DNA of 64,000 nucleotides, from positions 62,001 to 126,000 of the forward strand of contig CAJQUW010016131.1 of NCBI GenBank assembly GCA_907163375.1, read 5' to 3'. The DNA is from Prostheceraeus crozeri (lineage: Eukaryota; Platyhelminthes; Polycladida; Euryleptidae). Shown piece after piece: positions 1 through 10,153 of the stretch. Positions within the stretch are counted from its first letter, which is position 1. Every line of letters begins with the position of its first letter. Position numbers and translations under genes: made by a program. The notes beneath the pieces are model-generated. The model saw only the letters and a list, made by a program, of their open reading frames with translations. It was not told the origin of the DNA and searched no databases.

Positions 1-426
1 ATCAGTCAACTTGAATGTTGGAAATGAAGTTCGGTGTAATACTTCCTTTCGACGGACGTTCCTGTAAAGGGCGGCGGTGAAACCCGTAGCTATGTATACC
101 GCAAGGAACATTCGGCAATGGTCAATCTTCTTAAACCTCTCTGCGTCATGTTTGCAAGTGATTGCCTCTGTCTCAACGTAGTATGCATTCGCGCCAGGGC
201 GACATTTAGCCAACTGTCGAAGGTTGCCTAAAACTTTCCATTGCATACGTTATGAGAACCATGAGTTCTACCTGTCTCTATCAATGAGACGAATTGATGA
301 ATGGAATGAAATGGGAGGACACTCACGCGCCACACGCAACATAACACACTTCTCTCTTCCGTAGTCTAACAAGCTCTTTACACATGGATCGCAGTCGATT
401 GCTATCCCAGAATCATGTAAGCCATC
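1..426 (-). CDS. Partial spliced gene of unknown function (two exons visible)
   Basis: On the minus strand an open stretch at about 426-327 ends at a GTGAGT donor (326-321). A TTTTAG acceptor (ending at 228) leads into a second open exon, 227-1, with 75 codons and no stop up to the window edge. The phase is preserved across the join. The encoded stretch is Cys-rich (starting near GIAIDCDPC) with basic RRK near its visible end. A second acceptor-like TTTAG lies just upstream of the first exon, so more exons probably exist. I recognise no family. It could be cargo of the adjacent Polinton or a host gene. The exon calls rest only on splice consensus and open frame. Confidence 0.4.
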
Positions 427-608
427 TAAATTTTATTTAACACTATTTCATCCACCATCATCGCCCATATGAAATGTTATAAGATTTACAAGTTAAACTA
501 AGCGTGCTACTATTTCCAAATGAAAAAGTATACATGGTTAAATCATCCACTGAAGCCCCATTCAAGTAAGTCAGTATGAAAGCAAAGATAATACGAAATA
601 AAAATTTA

Positions 609-1058
609 TTATGGCATGTATTTCAAAAGGTCTTCATCGTCAATATCGTCCCAGAGTCTGACTTCAAATAGATCGCAAAAACAGTTCACTTGCTTCAATC
701 GTTCTTCTACCGCGAGCCTCACTTTGTCGATGTACTCCCACTCCGCCATAGTTCGTGGCTGGGAGTTAGGGGTGTACCATTCCCATAATTGGTGGAGGAA
801 TTTGGTACTGGTGATCTCCATCACATCATCAGTATCGTACTGCAGATACTTCAACCTCACGCCTGTTAAGTCGGGACACTCCTTCTCATATACACTCTCC
901 TCTTCGTCGTCCGCTGGTAATGACAACTTTCTGATATTGTCGAGTCGGTATATTTTCTCCACCTTCCCCTTCGTTGGAGCGTTTGGTGCAACGAGCGCCT
1001 TTGGTGATGAGCATGGAGAAGAGAATTTTGTGTTCGGTGTTGTCGGAGGGCTTGTCAT
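609..1058 (-). CDS. Unknown 149-aa acidic Polinton cargo protein
   Basis: A single uninterrupted ORF diverges from PolB and ends just before a minus-strand AATAAA (about 603-608). The N-terminal 30 residues are rich in Ser, Pro and Thr and look disordered; the C-terminal part is acidic (ending in DDIDDEDLLKYMP). No motif is recognisable. Its position between PolB and the unseen left terminus is a usual slot for variable Polinton genes. Copies 2 and 3 do not show this end of the element, so conservation cannot be tested here. Confidence 0.5.
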   Translation of the reverse strand: MTSPPTTPNTKFSSPCSSPKALVAPNAPTKGKVEKIYRLDNIRKLSLPADDEEESVYEKECPDLTGVRLKYLQYDTDDVMEITSTKFLHQLWEWYTPNSQPRTMAEWEYIDKVRLAVEERLKQVNCFCDLFEVRLWDDIDDEDLLKYMP

Positions 1059-1115
1059 GTTGACTGTGAATAATGACTTTGAAATGTTTTCTAATTCTTA
1101 AGTATAAACAAGCAA

Positions 1116-1162
1116 CCAATCAGAATGAACAGCCAATGAATGATGAATATGAAAGTATATAT
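1116..1162 (+). promoter_or_regulatory. PolB promoter: two CCAAT boxes and a TATA box
   Basis: CCAAT occurs at 1116-1120 and 1133-1137, followed by TATATAT at 1156-1162. The PolB start codon on exon 1 is at 1275, leaving a 5' leader of roughly 90 nt. The order and spacing mirror the promoter at the other end of the element (16924-16971). The region also separates PolB from the divergent 149-aa gene and may serve both. Confidence 0.6.
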
Positions 1163-1274
1163 GCAAAGTGACATTCGTGTCATTTCACTCTGTCTTTGAG
1201 ACGTGTAAGTAAACTGTTCTCTAGTGAAGTCTCTATCTTGTTGAAGAATCAATCTTAAACATAATTTCCTTGAA

Positions 1275-4200
1275 ATGGTAACTTGAAGATTTCCTCTCTC
1301 ATCTCCCTCAAACGTGTGGCTAATAGCATCTTCCTCAATTTCAGGCATCTACTTCATCACCAACGCCCTCCCTTCTCGAGGAAAGTTTAGAGCTATTGAG
1401 TGAAGGTAGGTTGTAACAATACACTGAGACTTTAACAGAGATGATAGAATGATTTCTCTTTCAGGTGATGTTAGTTCCAGCTCAGAACTGTCGCGACAAG
1501 GCAACGAGTGGGAATGTGCTGACTGCGGACATATTTTTACAAGGAAGCACAGTCTCCTTCGACACATCAAACAACGTGTGTGTCAACGCAAAGCGGCATC
1601 AATCTCCGAAAGTGAAGTTGATTCTGACGATGACATCTCCTTTCCTTGTGATTTGTGCCCTCTTTCTTTTGATAGTCACTTTCAGCGATCTTCGCACAGA
1701 CTTCAACACACGCATGCAAATGATCACTACACCAACGGTACTTCTACAATCTCCCTCATTAATGTTTCACATAATAATTTAGTACGCGACTACTGCATGG
1801 AGTCCATTACTCAAATAATAGATTTTCCTGAGTGGCTCCTTCAAAATTCTAACATTATCGAAGCGCTCTTCAACAATTTAGACAATTTTAGAATGAAGGC
1901 GCTCATCTACCTCAAACTAAAATATATTAAAATAGATTTTCAAACGGGTCAAGTGACGGAGAGAATACAGTTTCATGTTCCTTCCTCTTCCGCAACCGAA
2001 GTTGTAGACTGCAAGTCTTGGCTAAATTTTCACATTCAATGTTTAAAATCAAATGTAGATAAATTCAATCAACGCGACAGCGCTCTCATTTTTGATGGTG
2101 TGGACTCAGCCATGTTCAAAATTTCCCTATTAGAAAGTCATGCAGCTCGAGGCACATTTAAACTACCAAAAACGTTGTATAATAAGAAAGCTGTCATCAA
2201 TGTCGATTGTAAATCACAGTGTTTCAAATATGCAGTCCTATCCATCCTTCACTATAATGATATCAACGCGAATCGAAATCATACCTATAGCTATAGACAG
2301 TGGGAGGATGAACTAGACTTTGAAGGTTGTGATAGTAACAACATGAAAATCAAAGATGTAGAAACGTTCTTCGAAAAACATAATAAGATTAAAATTGTCG
2401 TTCACGTGTGGGAGAAGGGGTTGAAGGGTGCCCGCTATAATTCACGTTCAACTTGTTATGAACGTGTAGTCAACCTCTTATTAGTAAAACAAGATGATAG
2501 CGAGGAATGGCACTACTGTGGTATTCCCAAAATCTCTCGCTTGTACACACACTTAGGGCACTCTAAAAGAGGTGAACATTTTGTATGCGACCGCTGCATC
2601 CGCTCCTTTTGGAGTAAAGATAAATTTGAAACTCACTATGAATGGTGCAAGCGAGGTAAATTACAAATGGAACGCATGCCCAAAGATAAAATATTTTCGC
2701 ATAGGGATAATGGTGACGAATTAAGTCCCCTGCGTGTCATTTACGCAGACATAGAATGCTACATTGATGATATCATCCACAAGCCAGCAGCCATATCCTG
2801 CTATGAAGTATGGCATGACCACTTTAGGAATAGACAAAACAAAATGCATACTTGGCAAGGTGAAGATAGCATTTCACAATTTCTTGAATTTCTCGATAGA
2901 GCTGCCAAATTTCAACAATCATATGATTCCCAATTGCAGCGTAAGTCACTACATATGTCAGATGAAGACAAACAAAAATTTGAAAGTTGCAGATCGTGCC
3001 CTAAATGTCATAAAACGTTTGATGACGATAAAATTAAGAAAGTGCGTGATCATGATCACATCACTGGTAAATTTAGAAACGCACTCTGCTCCAAATGTAA
3101 CTTTGCACTTAGGTTGAGACGTCGTGTACTACCCGTCATTTTTCATAACTTTAAGGGCTATGACAGTCATATGCTCATAAAAGGAGGGTTGAGCCAGATG
3201 AAGTCGTGGCAGTTTAATGTAATAGCGCAAACGAGAGAAAAATTCATGGCAATGACAGCAAAAGTACCAGTAGATAAAACTAAAGAAAATAAGACAGTCT
3301 TCTTCGAAATAAAATTTTTAGATTCATTCCAATTCATGTCAGCGTCACTAGCTTCTCTCGTTCGTAATCTCAAGTTTCTTCCCCATAGTCAAACTTTGAA
3401 GAAACACTATCCAAATTTAACAGATGACATGATCACTCGCAAAGGAGTCTTTCCCTATGCGTATTTTAGCTCAATGTCTAAACTAAATGAAACAACCCTT
3501 CCTTCCATTGACAAATTCCAAAACGATTTGACGGGTCAAGATTGTCCAGTAGAGGACTATGAACATGCTCAAGAGGCATGGTTAAAATTTGATTGTAAAA
3601 CGTTTGGCGATTATATGATCGCTTACTTAGAATTAGATGTCATTTTGCTGGCTGATGTCTTTCAGGAATTTCGACGAGTGGCATTAGAAGAAGACAAATT
3701 AGATCCTGTCCACTTTGTCAGTCTACCAGCCATGTCCTTTAAATCAGCCTTTAAAATGACTGTTGAGACCATCCATCTCTTACAAGACCCGGAGATGTAT
3801 AACATATTTGAGCGCGGAATACGCGGTGGTCTCACATTTGTGAATAAACATCACATAAAATCTAAAACAGTAGGTAATGATCATATCCACCTAAAATACT
3901 ATGACCAAAATAATTTATATGGCAGTTCACTGTCTAAACCACTACCTCATTCCGAGTTTAGTTGGTTAATTCAAGATAAGCTTGCGTATTACTCCAACCC
4001 TTCAAACATTCTGAAGATTCCAGATGAAGGTGATTGGGGATATTATTTTGAAGTGGATTTGATTTATCCAAATAGTATTAAAAATAAAACTGCTGATTTC
4101 CCACTCGCACCTGAATCTGGTGAAGTGACTGAAGATATGTTTTCACCATTCATGTCACAATTTCATAATAACTTAACAGAGTGTGGACAGCCAAGGTACA

Positions 4201-5246
4201 AACCATGCCGCAAACTTTTACTCACCCAATATGATAAGAAAAATTATCTCGTACACTTCTGCATACTAAAATTCTATTTAGAAATGGGGATGCTTCTAAA
4301 GTCAGTTCACCGCATCATCAAATTTAGACAGAAAGCCTTCCTCAAACCCTACATAGATAGTAACAGCCAGAAACGTGCACTAGCCCAAAATAATTTTGAA
4401 AAAGATTTTTATAAGTATAAGAATAATAGTCTATTTGGTAAGACGATGGAGGATGTTAGAAAACGCATGAACTACAAACTAGGCATTGATGATCAAAAAT
4501 ATCACAAATTGACCTCATCACCTCTTTTCATTGATAGAGACATTATCGATGAGGATCTTGTAGGTGTTAAAATGATAAAATCTGAAGTTGAGTTGTGCAA
4601 GCCCATCTATATTGGCCAAGCTGTACTAAATTACTCTAAGCTTGAAATGTACCAACTCTTTTATAAAATACTAAAACCATGTCCTCTCGTAAAAGAGGTT
4701 CGTTTGTTGGGTGGTGATACAGATAGTTTCTTCTTAGGTATTACCACTCAAAAAGATTTAAATTTTAATGAAGTAGCTATGTCATTAGAAAAATATTTCG
4801 ACACATCCAACTACAATCCCACTCATCCACTCTATTCCATACAGAATAAAGCCAAACTTGGTTGTTTTAAGGATGAAATTGCAGGAAAGGAAATAGATGA
4901 AATGATTCTCCTCCGTCCTAAAATGTATTCCATGAAATTAAAGAAATGTGCAGATAGTATTAAACGTGCTGAAGGTATATCAAAATCCATTGTTCACAAA
5001 ATGAAACATCGGTCCTATAAGAAGGCCTATAAAAATAAAACTATAACGTTTGTCAATATGACAATCTTAAAATCTCAAGTTCATACTGTGAAAACGCACA
5101 CGTTCAAGAAACGAGCGCTTTCAGCATGGGAGGATAAGAGGTGTTGGATAGGACATAACACATCTCTTCCACATGGACATCCTGACAGAAACATACCTCC
5201 ACCCAAAAGAATAAAACTCACGCTACACATTCAGGAGATGTATTGA
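1275..5246 (+). CDS. POLB: Protein-primed family B DNA polymerase, three exons
   Basis: The polymerase replicates the element from its termini. I infer three exons: ATG alone at 1275-1277, then 1345-1405, then 1465-5246; introns start GTAACT and GTAGGT and end in TTTCAG, and phase is kept. The protein is about 1281 aa and begins M-ASTS. In order it has two N-terminal zinc fingers (C-x2-C types, about residues 25-80), a domain also present in the stand-alone protein at 14871-15227, another finger (FVCDRC), Exo I (DIE, D about 450), Exo II (NFKGYD, D about 588), Exo III (YLELD), motif A (DQNNLYG, about 835), motif B (NNSLFGK, about 1008), motif C (GGDTDS, about 1106) and the KMYSMK motif. This is the only complete PolB in the window. 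Confidence 0.95.
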
Positions 5247-5402
5247 CATAATCAACTTTAACTCAGTATTTTGATGTTGCTTTTTGTAGATATACAGAGT
5301 TGTTTTATGTATCGCATAAGATCGTTTCTTCCTTGTGAATATATGCCTACAGTCAGCCCATTCCCCCTATATCTGTGAAAAGACTTTTTTCATACACATA
5401 TT

Positions 5403-5416
5403 TTTATTTCAATAAA
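5403..5416. terminator. Overlapping convergent poly(A) signals
   Basis: AATAAA reads on the plus strand at 5411-5416, after PolB, and on the minus strand at 5408-5403, after the leftward structural-gene block. The two transcription units therefore share a very compact 3' boundary. Confidence 0.6.
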
Positions 5417-5431
5417 CATATCACAATGACT

Positions 5432-6983
5432 TCACTTTTTTTTCCGAAACACTAAAGTTACGAGGGATTTAGTATCTTTCACATGCATGCACTCTTGTAA
5501 ACCATTGGTAATTTTGATAGCAATAGAGGGTATAGTTTGTTTGATGACGGGATGATAGAAAATAGATTCAAACATCTTCTCGACTATTCCATATGAAGCG
5601 TCTTTATCATGAATGAAATCACGTAAAATGTATTCTTTTTTCTCACCAACAGAAATAGGTAGAATCAAATCACTTTGAATGTAAAGGTGCTGTTCATGTT
5701 TATCAAGTGTCATTGGTGTTTCTATACCAATCGTATGCGCAGCACCAAACACAGTTTGTAACATTGAAAAACCAAAGAGTTTTTTCAAATTTTTACTCAA
5801 TTGACATTGAATGTCATCACCCAGTTTCAGAACAACGCGTTGATTTTCAATTGAAAACGAAATGTGGTGTGTCTTTACATCATATTTACTTTTCATCACA
5901 TGCTTCAACTTCTGTTGTATATAAGGATTTACTACATGAATGAAGTTTTCAACTGTATGATATAGACGCGGCATTATATTGATAGCAAATTTAGATTCTT
6001 CATAAGACTGGTAAATTTTCTTGATGCGATCACCATAGATGTCCACCCACCATTCATCATTAACTGAATCAGCTTTAGTGTGATATTCATGAGAAGCATA
6101 CACCACACCGCTTCCAATAATAGGTGTATAATGTCTTACAAAATGACGCAAGGTTGGAGAGAAATAAACTGTAAGCTTGTCATTATATTTCTGAATAACC
6201 AACTTATTTTTGTCCGCCATAATTTTCTCTCCATACTTCTTACCCACAGTCTCATTCCATCGTTTTATTAACTCAATAAGTGATAAAGGTTGAACACCAC
6301 GCTGTTTCAAAATGATGCGTTCTTCACATTCTACAACATCTTCATCAAATATTTTAAATTTATAATGAAATTTGTTGATTCGATTTGAATAAACATTTTT
6401 TAACATTTGCAATAGCAATTGACGTTAGATGTAGTCCATGCCCAAAACCGAGATGTGGATAGAATTCATTATCCAACCTCAGTGTAAGACCTTTAGTAAA
6501 AGAATGAAAGCGAAGGAACTGTCTCCCATTCCAATGATAGATAGTAAACTCATAAACTTTCTGATCCTCATTCTTCATGATGGAAGTATTGCCACTGTTG
6601 AATGCCTTAATAATTTTTTCATTCCCAAATGGACCATAATAATCTGATTTTATCAAAATCCATTCATAGTTCCACTTTCCATCTGACGTTAAATTGTATG
6701 GGAACTGGAATGCATTATTCATCGTTATTCCATCATGGGTGCGAGGAGTCAATATCATTTCTTCCACATCATTCACATTCTGAATATTGCTATCATAGCA
6801 AATACTAGAAACGCCAACCTCCCATTCACCTTCTAAATGTAGTGGGCGATTTAATTCTACTCGATAGTCTGATGGTTTATTTTTGGGAAATTTATTCATA
6901 GAAGCATTACTGGGCAAGTAGATTAGAAACGAGTCCTCATTTTCACTTTCCATATTATTCACATTGGAAAAATATATTAGCAT
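5432..6983 (-). pseudogene. Putative virion protein 2 ('GEWEVG' family), frameshifted
   Basis: The gene reads in two frames, 6983-6360 and 6418-5432, which join when compared with copy 2. A one-base insertion after a run of A (about 6400) separates them. The N-terminus has a LPSNASMNKFPKN segment followed by LHLEGEWEVGV, a signature I associate with large Polinton structural proteins that accompany the capsid gene. The C-terminal 80 residues align by eye with those of the neighbouring virion protein 1, so the two are paralogues. Expected length is about 515 aa. A fibre, penton or other outer-capsid role is a guess from context. Confidence 0.65.
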
Positions 6984-6992
6984 ACTTTTGCA

Positions 6993-8382
6993 TTAACTCT
7001 TCATTCGGAAATGGAGTGTGATACTTGTCACAGCATCTTTATGAAAAGGAATCAACGCACCAGCATCGTCATAAATTGCAATATCAATTTGTGGGATGTA
7101 GTTTGATTTCAGCTTTGTATAATGCAATTTCTTGAAAGTATGCTCAGATAAAATACTGTAGCTTTTTGGCTGGTATGGTATCATTGCTAGCAATGGAGCT
7201 TCAACATCTCCCACACGTACATCTTCACCAATATTGGAATATATCTGAAAATAGTTAATACGACGCGATAGTGACATGTCTGCGCTAGCTTTGGTTACAG
7301 TACCACTTTTAAAGATATTTAGATCAAAACCAAAAATGTCCATTAGAGTTTTATCCATAATTAGTTCAATACCTTTTCCACTTATAGTGAGAGACAAACA
7401 CATTCTTTTTCAGATAATGAAATTTGTTGCTCATTAATCACTTCATTTAAATAATCTACAACCAATTTAACTGAAGTAATAATGCGAGGCATCAACACTC
7501 TTGTTTCATGTAAGATACCACCTAAAGGCTCTACACACTTTCTGTATAAAGATACGGTCCATTCTGTATCAAATTGATTTGACCTTTCACATGGTAAATG
7601 TTGCATATCAAATTTTCCATGAGCAGCTGCAGAACGATGTCGTAAGAACTGATGAAAATCTTTTGAACAAACTAATACTAGATCATCATCATTTAATTTA
7701 CTTATTGCAATATGATTAGATGATTTGATATAAGTCAATGTTGCCACTTGTTTACCATCAACTCGAAGGAGATAATTAAATTTCTTCAATAATGTTTCAG
7801 GAGTCATGTTTGTCTTTCTTGGCTTAATCACAATCTTCTTCACCAACGTCTTCTCATTTTTTGGAATAAGATCTACATAATAAGCTTCCTCTCGATATGT
7901 TAACTGTTTATGACCACTTGGGTGGTAATTAACGTTATAATTATCATAGCTTGTTAAGGCGCTAGCGAGGTAACCTAAATCATTTCTTAAACTTGGACTT
8001 AAACCAACAATCCAATCTTTCTCAACTACATGATGTACATAATTATGATCATCATTGTGCGGAGTAAATTGGACAATATGTTTACACGCTTTATTCAGGA
8101 AATCATATATAAACTTTTTACATGATAAGAGATCTTTCTTTGGCCACTGTGGAATGTATACTCGGCACCCCTTTTCACATTGGTAAGCAGCTGTGCGTCT
8201 CATATTAATAGTCATCACCTCATGATCAAAAGTATAGACACAGTTGCTATGAACAAGTTGAGTGACACCCACTTTCCATTTAGCTGTTGTGTATGATCAA
8301 TGGGAGTAGAAAAGAGTGCGGCTCGATTACTAGCAAATCTATTTGCGGCCGCACTGCTAAGCAAAATATGATAAAACGACAT
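6993..8382 (-). pseudogene. Putative virion protein 1 ('GNWEVG' family), broken
   Basis: This is homologous to the intact 465-aa ORF at 50984-52381. Copy 1 has lost 7 bases near codon 38, removing part of the GNWEVG motif and shifting frame, and one base near 7395, which splits the C-terminal 136 residues off. The C-terminus keeps VGDVEAPLL and an ending in TLHFRMKS, typical of a Polinton structural family. It starts 36 bp from the divergent small gene at 8418, so the two 5' ends almost touch. Confidence 0.7.
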
Positions 8383-8417
8383 GTTGATATTGCTGATCTG
8401 CGGCTTTGCATAACATC

Positions 8418-8705
8418 ATGAAGACTTGGATTTTGGACTCTCTACAATATATCAGAGTTGATCGTAATGGAAACGTACATTTCAAAAATTCTCATGGTCA
8501 TACATCAAGAGGTATTACATTAACATGGCGACAATTTGTCAACCTCAATGATATCATGAGGGATTTGGAATATTTTGAAACATTAAGATTCATCTCCTTG
8601 GGTGATCAAGTTTGGCTTCAACGTCGCAACAATGAAATTCAAATCTGCCATTCTCATTCCGCAAAACTGTTTCTCATTTCGCAAATACAATTGGGAGAAG
8701 TATAG
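8418..8705 (+). CDS. Small basic protein a, possible PC4-like domain
   Basis: ATG at 8418 opens a 95-aa frame containing WILDSLQYI, NVHFKNSHG, RGITLTWRQF and IMRDLEYF. The following gene (8798) repeats this pattern, so the two are tandem paralogues. Predicted order is short strands followed by a helix, which weakly recalls the PC4/Sub1 single-strand DNA-binding fold; no decisive motif is present. Past the stop, homology with the paralogue continues in the +1 frame to about 8774, and this frame break is kept in all three copies. It is transcribed against the structural genes, towards TBP. Confidence 0.5.
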   Translation: MKTWILDSLQYIRVDRNGNVHFKNSHGHTSRGITLTWRQFVNLNDIMRDLEYFETLRFISLGDQVWLQRRNNEIQICHSHSAKLFLISQIQLGEV

Positions 8706-8797
8706 AAGATACATACATCGCTCCATCATGACATTTGTTCGTCGTGAGTTCATCGCCCTACTATGCAAATCTTAATCAGACATGACTACCACGCACC

Positions 8798-9448
8798 ATG
8801 AGTTGGAAATTAGATTCCCTACAACGTATTGAAACGGATCATGATCGAAACGTCTATTTCAAAGATTCAACTGGAAATGTGAGAAGAGAGTTTGCTTTAT
8901 CTCATCGTCATTTTCAATCTCTACATCATATCATGAAGGATTTGAAATACTTCTATATGAAAAGACATTCACGTATTGGAAATCGCATCTGGTTGCGCGT
9001 CAACAAACGGCGAATTCAACTCTATCATTCCCAACTCCATACTAACTTCACATTTCATCAAGGTAGTTGGGAAAAGTATAAAAGGAAAGTGCATCGCTCA
9101 ATTTACTCATTTTTTCATCATGAAGCGCCATCGCTACACCATCGTCAACATTCTCCGTCGCTTCAGACTCTACACCAAAATCGATCTCACAACACTACAC
9201 CAACACCTTCCAAACAGCAAGTATTACCCGGGCCGACCTCAAATGTTAGTGGTGAAGATGAACAATTCACGGAATCTTCAACTCTTCCCAAATGGGACTG
9301 TACAGATTCTCGGCGTCCTTTCTTATTCATCGGCGCAGTCAATGCGCTTAGAGCTACAGAGACTACTACGTCGGATATGGAAGAGGGAAAGGTGTGTGAT
9401 GTCGAATCTGACTGTGGACAATATGGTGATCTCTACTCAATTGAGTGA
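8798..9448 (+). CDS. Small basic protein b, paralogue of a, overlapping TBP
   Basis: The first 110 residues match protein a (KLDSLQRIE, NVYFKDSTG, RHFQSLHHIMKDLKYF, IGNRIWL). The remaining half is rich in His, Ser and Thr, then acidic, and overlaps the TBP reading frame (9120-9686) in another frame. It may be a true dual-coding tail or an incidental open frame. The ORF is open in all three copies at the same length (216 aa). A PC4-like coactivator or DNA-binding role is only a hypothesis from fold pattern and neighbourhood. Confidence 0.5.
   Translation: MSWKLDSLQRIETDHDRNVYFKDSTGNVRREFALSHRHFQSLHHIMKDLKYFYMKRHSRIGNRIWLRVNKRRIQLYHSQLHTNFTFHQGSWEKYKRKVHRSIYSFFHHEAPSLHHRQHSPSLQTLHQNRSHNTTPTPSKQQVLPGPTSNVSGEDEQFTESSTLPKWDCTDSRRPFLFIGAVNALRATETTTSDMEEGKVCDVESDCGQYGDLYSIE
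9077..9084 (+). promoter_or_regulatory. TATA box (TATAAAAG) of the TBP gene
   Basis: A consensus TATAAAAG lies 36 bp upstream of the TBP start codon at 9120, inside the coding region of protein b. It is kept in copies 2 (50282-50289, reverse) and 3 (62363-62370, reverse). The homologous site in the paralogue upstream reads TATAGAAG (8701-8708). Confidence 0.5.
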
Positions 9449-9686
9449 AAGTGTATCAGTTTTGAAGATTCGTACCAGCAGTTACAATTTGTGTTATGAA
9501 CCCGAACTTTTTCCTGCAGCTCTCATTAGTTGTTTGTTACCTGTGCATGTTGCAATCTTTCATAATAGTAAAGTGATCATTACTGGACTAAAATCTCATG
9601 TACAAGCAAATGTGATCCTAGACTATCTCATCGAGTATGTACGTACCCAGCGGATTGTAAATAAAAAAACAATTTTTCCAACATGA
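9120..9686 (+). CDS. TATA-binding protein (TBP) homologue, 188 aa
   Basis: This has the length and layout of a TBP core: two imperfect repeats of about 80 residues forming the DNA-binding saddle. Repeat 1 includes KIDLTTL, SKYYPGRP and LQLFPNGTVQILG; repeat 2 includes SYNLCYEPELFP (YEPELFP is identical to the cellular TBP signature) and VAIFHNSKVIITGLK. Three of the four DNA-intercalating Phe positions of TBP appear kept (F56, F131, F147); the first is replaced. I chose the ATG at 9120 because it begins the TBP-like region and follows a TATA box. The frame stays open upstream to 8976 without similarity. A plausible role is recruiting RNA polymerase II to the element's own TATA promoters. Confidence 0.85.
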   Translation: MKRHRYTIVNILRRFRLYTKIDLTTLHQHLPNSKYYPGRPQMLVVKMNNSRNLQLFPNGTVQILGVLSYSSAQSMRLELQRLLRRIWKRERCVMSNLTVDNMVISTQLSESVSVLKIRTSSYNLCYEPELFPAALISCLLPVHVAIFHNSKVIITGLKSHVQANVILDYLIEYVRTQRIVNKKTIFPT

Positions 9687-9696
9687 TGTTTTTATT
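9660..9696. terminator. Convergent poly(A) signals between TBP and protease
   Basis: Plus-strand AATAAA at 9660-9665 overlaps the end of the TBP frame, and minus-strand AATAAA at 9696-9691 follows the protease. Both transcripts end within about 40 bp. Confidence 0.5.
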
Positions 9697-10153
9697 TCAA
9701 ATCATGATAGAACTTACAAATCATTTTTTCATTAGAGGATGGATTACATGAAAAGTTTTGAATAACAGATACAAATCGAGATACATGTAAACGTTTTTAG
9801 ATGAAGTACAGTACAAAAGCACCACACGTTGATGAAAGTGGATGTTGTAGTATGCGTTCATTTCGCTGATATTGACGCGTATGTTTTCTCAACCACTGCT
9901 GTGTTGGTATATTTGGAGGTTGAGCAAGAGAGTCAAATAGTTCACCACGTCGGTCTTCTCCAATAAAGATCGCTTTCCAATGCTCACCGCCTAAATTCTG
10001 CGAATGAGTGTTTAGCACAATAAAGATGGGATAGTGATTTACTGCAGGTGGTAAGGTATCGAGCGAATAGACATTATCGAAATCTTTCAACGTCGCTTCG
10101 TCTGCATTACGCTGTACTTTAGTTTTAATATCGTCAGCAGTCAACCAACTCAT
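9692..10153 (-). pseudogene. PRO: Adenain-like cysteine protease, prematurely stopped
   Basis: This is the virion maturation protease of the adenovirus/Ulp1 type. Candidate catalytic residues are His58 (GEHW), Asp74 (LFDS), Gln103 and Cys110 (STCGAF). A TAA directly after CGAFVLYFI ends the frame at 118 aa, whereas copy 3 continues to 153 aa; the rest of the frame up to 9692 is otherwise preserved. The ATG overlaps the stop of the capsid gene. Its likely substrates include the GG-motif proteins at 11432 and 14534. The loss of the last 35 residues may or may not abolish activity. Confidence 0.8.

Noticed and set aside
8976..9119. Upstream 48 codons of the TBP frame
   Set aside because: They overlap the conserved domain of protein b in another frame, show no TBP similarity, and the ATG at 9120 follows the TATA box.
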